Assembly (NCBI GenBank): GCA_965228045.1
Contig: OZ245789.1
Span: forward strand, 3,534,001-3,598,000
Direction of reading: 5' to 3'
Length of the DNA stretch: 64,000 nt
Source: JANQEU01 sp965228045
Lineage (GTDB): Bacteria > Bacteroidota > Bacteroidia > Cytophagales > Cyclobacteriaceae
In this document: one piece after another, positions 60,960 to 64,000 of the stretch
Layout of the letters: every line of letters begins with the position of its first letter
How positions within the stretch are numbered: position 1 is the first letter of the stretch
Translations under genes and position numbers: made by a program
Notes under the pieces: generated by a model
The model's input: the letters and a program-made list of their open reading frames with translations, nothing else
Database searches by the model: none
Told to the model about the DNA's origin: nothing

Positions 60960-61016
60960 TTTTTTTGGGTTTAGAAATTTAGTGGTCTAATATAATAACA
61001 CACACTCAAACTTGAA

Positions 61017-61880
61017 CTATACATCACAAATGGCAATGGAATCTGCCAGAGATTTTAACGGATCTTCATCCCTGGGAATGAATTCCTGTGCTACAAATCC
61101 TTCAAAACCAGTCTCCACGATGGCCTGCATAATCCTGGGATAATACAGTTCCTGGCGCTCGTCTATTTCGTTTCTACCCGGAACACCGCCGGTATGGTAA
61201 TGACCAAAGTACTGATTGTACTTTCTTATGGTGGCAATGATATCACCCTCCATGATCTGCATGTGATAGATGTCATATAAGAGCTTGAAATTTGGAGAAC
61301 CAATTTTCTCGCAAAGGGCGATCCCCCACGGTGAATTATCACATTGATAATCAGCATGATCTACTTTACTGTTTAGCAGCTCCATCTGGATCATGACGTC
61401 ATGCTTCTCAGCAATTTTCATCACGGGATCCAGTCCGACCGCGCAGTTCTCGAGACCCTGCTCGTCACTTAATCCATTCCTGTTTCCCGAAAAACATATG
61501 ATATTTTTCAATCCTGCCTCTGCTGCCTTTGGGATAATGGATGTGTACTCTTTAAGTAAGGCCTCATGATTTTTCGGATCGTTAAAACAATCAGGAAGTT
61601 GAATGGCTGGCATGGCCATTGTGCATGTAAGTCCGGCATCAAATGCAGTCTGCCAGTCATTGGGACCCAGAAGGTCAATACCCACCAGGCCAATGTTCTT
61701 TGCTTCGCGACAAAAAACATCCAGTTCTATCCCGTTGTAGCACCAGCGACATGCCGAGTGCTTGATATTTCCCTTTAGATCTGGATTCTGTACGGGTAAA
61801 TTGGCTGCCTGATTGGTGCCAGATAGGCCCAATCCAAGTCCCCCGGCTGTCATCAGTTTTAAGGCTTCACGTTTCTTCAT
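61017..61880 (-). CDS. Hydroxypyruvate isomerase-like TIM-barrel protein
   Basis: 287 aa. AP-endonuclease-2-type TIM barrel with 'HSACRWCYNGIELDVFC', 'GLVGIDLLGPNDWQ', 'IQMELLNSKVDH' and 'LYDIYHMQIMEGD'; these are Hyi-like metal and substrate residues. The N-terminus MKKREALKLMTAGGLGLG resembles an export (Tat-like) signal but has KR rather than RR. Sugar-isomerase activity likely, substrate open. Confidence 0.85.
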   Translation of the reverse strand: MKKREALKLMTAGGLGLGLSGTNQAANLPVQNPDLKGNIKHSACRWCYNGIELDVFCREAKNIGLVGIDLLGPNDWQTAFDAGLTCTMAMPAIQLPDCFNDPKNHEALLKEYTSIIPKAAEAGLKNIICFSGNRNGLSDEQGLENCAVGLDPVMKIAEKHDVMIQMELLNSKVDHADYQCDNSPWGIALCEKIGSPNFKLLYDIYHMQIMEGDIIATIRKYNQYFGHYHTGGVPGRNEIDERQELYYPRIMQAIVETGFEGFVAQEFIPRDEDPLKSLADSIAICDV

Positions 61881-61939
61881 GGATCAAGTTTTTTCTAAAT
61901 GTAAAGGATTGGGTGGTTAAGAAGAAATGAAATTTCCAA

Positions 61940-62020
61940 TCAATTTGAACCAATTCCCCTAAAAAAGTACCTAATCGCAACGAATGGAATCACTGCACCA
62001 TTCTCGTAACCGGGGAAGCT
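61940..62020 (-). pseudogene. C-terminal remnant of a barrel-protein paralogue
   Basis: On the minus strand this region encodes FPGYENGAVIPFVAIRYFF, almost the same as the C-terminus of the gene at 62911-63552 ('FLGYENGAVIPFVGFKYVL'). The DNA around 61986-62019 and 62945-62980 aligns too. The remainder of the copy is missing. A duplicated gene that decayed. Confidence 0.65.
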
Positions 62021-62167
62021 CCATTACATGGGCATGATGGACTTGACAATAAACACCTGCAACATCACATAAACTTTTCTTATTTCTTTTATGGAATTTC
62101 AATTAATTGGAATAGATTGATACACTTACACCACAAAAAATCTATTTAGTCAACTAACTAACCTATT

Positions 62168-62848
62168 ATGAAAGACTTCCTAAACTCAATGGGAACCAGA
62201 ATTTTATTTCTTGTTCTAACCATCAGCATTTCCATGACCATTGCTTGTGAAGGTCCTGAAGGACCCATAGGACCTCAGGGACCACAGGGGCCTCAGGGGG
62301 AAACCGGACCACAGGGACCTGCGGGAAATGATGGAGCGGATGGTGCCGATGGCATCAATGGAACAAATGGAACTGATGGTGCCGATGGTGCTGACGGTGC
62401 CGATGGCCAGGACGCAGAAGTAATCTATTCAAACTGGATTCAGTTAACCGATGCAAATTGGAACAAGAATGCAAGTAATTTCAATTATCAACACAATACA
62501 ACAGCTTTTACTGAGACACGAAGAAATTCTGCGGCGATAATGTTTTATGCTAAAATTGATGGGTACAGTGACGTATTTCCATTGCCGACAAACACCAGCG
62601 GACTGGACGAATGGTTCAGCGATGGAATTAGCGGAAGATTTTATGATTTTTTTATTTCAAGGGTCACTGGCAGCTACTTCTACTTATACATGGTAAATCC
62701 GAATGGAACCCTATCTACCTCTCTTGGGATGAGCAATATGAGTGTCAGATTTCTTATTATTCCTGGCACAACTTCAACAAGTGGAAGAATGGACCTGGAT
62801 TGGAGAAATTATGAAGACGTGATAGAGGCCTATAATATTCCGGATTAG
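62168..62848 (+). CDS. Collagen-like-repeat lipoprotein
   Basis: 226 aa. Lipobox 'SMTIACEG' (Cys27), then about 17 Gly-X-Y triplets from residue 28 ('GPEGPIGPQGPQGPQGETG', later GAD/GTN triplets), then a 145-residue beta-rich domain ('SNWIQLTDANWN'). The triplets could form a short triple helix holding the C-terminal domains on the cell surface. Repeat number may vary between strains. Confidence 0.9.
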   Translation: MKDFLNSMGTRILFLVLTISISMTIACEGPEGPIGPQGPQGPQGETGPQGPAGNDGADGADGINGTNGTDGADGADGADGQDAEVIYSNWIQLTDANWNKNASNFNYQHNTTAFTETRRNSAAIMFYAKIDGYSDVFPLPTNTSGLDEWFSDGISGRFYDFFISRVTGSYFYLYMVNPNGTLSTSLGMSNMSVRFLIIPGTTSTSGRMDLDWRNYEDVIEAYNIPD

Positions 62849-62872
62849 CCAAAACTAAAATACGTTCCTGGA

Positions 62873-62906
62873 AGCAAAGCAGAGTGTCGTCTCTGTTTTG
62901 CTTTTT
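62873..62906 (+). terminator. Rho-independent terminator after the collagen-like gene
   Basis: AGCAAAGCAGAG (62873-62884) pairs with CTCTGTTTTGCT (62891-62902) with one G-T wobble and a 6-nt loop, followed by T residues. It lies 24 bp after the stop and can also serve the convergent gene ending at 62911. Confidence 0.82.
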
Positions 62907-62910
62907 ATGT

Positions 62911-63552
62911 TTAAGGTAAAACGTATTTAAATCCCACAAAGGGAATCACAGCACCATTTTCATAGCCGAGGAAGCTTATATTACCCGGAGGGGCTATGGC
63001 AACTCTGATTTCAAATGAAAGTCTACCATCTTTAAATTGGTCCCGGTAAGAAGCATGCCAGGCGCTGAATGTAAGATCCAGGTTGCTATCAATCTGAACG
63101 GTGCCGTTGTTAAAAACACGGACGATGTCTCCGTTTAGCTCCCTACCAACGCTAAACATGGAATATCCGACACCTATATATCCTGCTTTGCGCAATGACT
63201 GAAAAATGGTAAGGTGGTGATCATGATAGAATTTCCTGATCGTTTTAGAGATATTCTCTGCCGGTCTGTAATAACTGAATCTTAAAGTGGGGGCATATTG
63301 GAGCAAAAACGATTGGTTTGGTTTTAAGAGTACGGTTGGGGTGAGCCCCAATCCTCCGTAACTTTTTTCGAGCCGACCAAAAGTCTCCGTGGCACCCTGA
63401 AGGTTTGGAATGGTAAACCCAACGAGGTGGAATTGGCCGGAGAGCCCAACCTCCAAACTCAGTAAAGCAGGTACGGAGTCGGACTGACCATAAGCCAGTC
63501 GACTTACAAAAAGAGTGACACAAAAAGCCAAAAAATATACCCTGCTACCCAT
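62911..63552 (-). CDS. Exported beta-barrel-like protein, 213 aa
   Basis: Signal peptide ending 'SRLAYGQS'. Alternating strands with aromatic residues ('FLLQYAPTLRFSYYRPA', 'AGYIGVGYSMFSVGREL') and a C-terminal 'IPFVGFKYVLP' suggest an outer-membrane barrel. A decayed copy of its C-terminus lies at 61940-62020. Confidence 0.75.
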   Translation of the reverse strand: MGSRVYFLAFCVTLFVSRLAYGQSDSVPALLSLEVGLSGQFHLVGFTIPNLQGATETFGRLEKSYGGLGLTPTVLLKPNQSFLLQYAPTLRFSYYRPAENISKTIRKFYHDHHLTIFQSLRKAGYIGVGYSMFSVGRELNGDIVRVFNNGTVQIDSNLDLTFSAWHASYRDQFKDGRLSFEIRVAIAPPGNISFLGYENGAVIPFVGFKYVLP

Positions 63553-63642
63553 TTGTCTAACTTAAAGCCAAAAAATAAGGAATTTGTTCAATCCGTGATT
63601 TAAGTCAATTTTCCTATCTTGGTTTTCAAAATTCCGCTCAGA

Positions 63643-63999
63643 ATGTCCGACCTGCCACAAAGCCTCATTGAAAGATTAAGACAGATAGATGGTTATGATA
63701 CGGCTTCTAAAACTTCCTATTCCCTCTTATTCGAATCTATGGAAGACATCGACGCAGAGAAATCAAAAGCCCTTAAAAAGATTGCTCCCCAAATAAAGAA
63801 GATTAGGTCCCACAAAATCCTCACCAATACGGGCAATGACAACAGAGACAACACCATCAGAATTCTTAAAAGTCTCCTGAAAAACAGCCCTTTTGAGGAG
63901 AAGATTGACCAGGTAAGTACTATGAAAGCGGAAGACCGGGACGATTGCTTTGTGATCGTGGTGGAATACTGGATCAGAGAACTGCACAAGATCCAGTAG
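63643..63999 (+). CDS. Hypothetical helical protein, 118 aa
   Basis: Start taken at ATG 63643 (MSDLPQSLIERL). Highly charged and helical ('EDIDAEKSKALKKIAPQIKK', 'KAEDRDDCFVIVVEYWIREL'). No family recognised, no signal peptide. The stop codon is the penultimate triplet of the window. Confidence 0.6.
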   Translation: MSDLPQSLIERLRQIDGYDTASKTSYSLLFESMEDIDAEKSKALKKIAPQIKKIRSHKILTNTGNDNRDNTIRILKSLLKNSPFEEKIDQVSTMKAEDRDDCFVIVVEYWIRELHKIQ

Positions 64000-64000
64000 G

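Noticed and set aside
1..64000. tRNA, rRNA, riboswitch or replication origin
   Set aside because: Looked for by eye and not recognised anywhere in the window; a covariance-model scan would be decisive.

Overview
This 64 kb window reads as chromosome of a free-living, probably marine or soil Bacteroidota bacterium of the Cytophagales type. The evidence is the gene families themselves: DUF2911, DUF3078, DUF4920 and DUF6768-like proteins, PadR regulators beside large FtsX/MacB-like permeases with a prefix domain, PIG-L deacetylase beside a sodium:solute symporter, OmpA/PD40 proteins, and AT-rich intergenic DNA without clear Shine-Dalgarno sites. I saw no rRNA or tRNA gene, CRISPR array, prophage or conjugation module. 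The first gene (M28 peptidase) runs in from the left edge.

There are three zones. Positions 1-16180 are host housekeeping and envelope genes: M28 peptidase, ECF sigma operon, a Cu-only SOD-like lipoprotein with an M19 dipeptidase, an ACMSD-like decarboxylase, gamma-glutamyltransferase, a PadR/permease module, an OmpA/PD40 protein, a GhrA-like dehydrogenase, 3-methyladenine glycosylase and DUF2911. Positions about 16200-42070 are accessory. Positions 42078-64000 return to host genes: a redox-signalling operon (cNMP-binding histidine kinase, response regulator fused to a flavin reductase, UBP zinc finger), PIG-L/SSS operon, a second PadR/permease module, MenC, QueA, MscS, FadD and secreted proteins.

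The accessory zone holds the main discovery: an integron-like cassette array. A tyrosine recombinase (18887-20044) with an unusual N-terminal domain, lacking the extra segment that marks IntI, is followed in the same orientation by a hairpin (possible attI) and at least six cassettes. Each cassette begins G^TT plus a private sequence, and just after its gene carries the reverse complement of that private sequence ending in AAC (about 10 nt, different in every cassette). This is the pattern expected if each cassette circularises and rebuilds its own attC stem. Inner arms (L''/L') also pair. Cassettes carry one non-coding segment, a HEPN-like protein, an Imm53-like protein, a membrane protein, a secreted protein and a PIN toxin pair; degraded ones follow (HigBA remnant, RelE-like remnant, LuxR-type HTH).

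The junctions are also landing pads. Two nearly identical group IIC introns sit at the same point (A^AC) in the stems of cassettes 5 and 6, and removing them restores perfect 10-nt cassette-end complementarity. An IS110-family element lies inside the third attC, apparently at a CT core, and a second IS110 transposase interrupts the sixth attC and abuts a truncated higB. Further right the accessory zone holds a MazEF-like pair, a GC-richer S9 peptidase, two paralogous beta-lactamase-fold hydrolases and several gene fragments. Left of the integrase lie a TacAT-type acetyltransferase toxin-antitoxin pair with a clear repeated operator, a GNAT-like protein with a 49-aa partner, and a broken Crp/Fnr gene.
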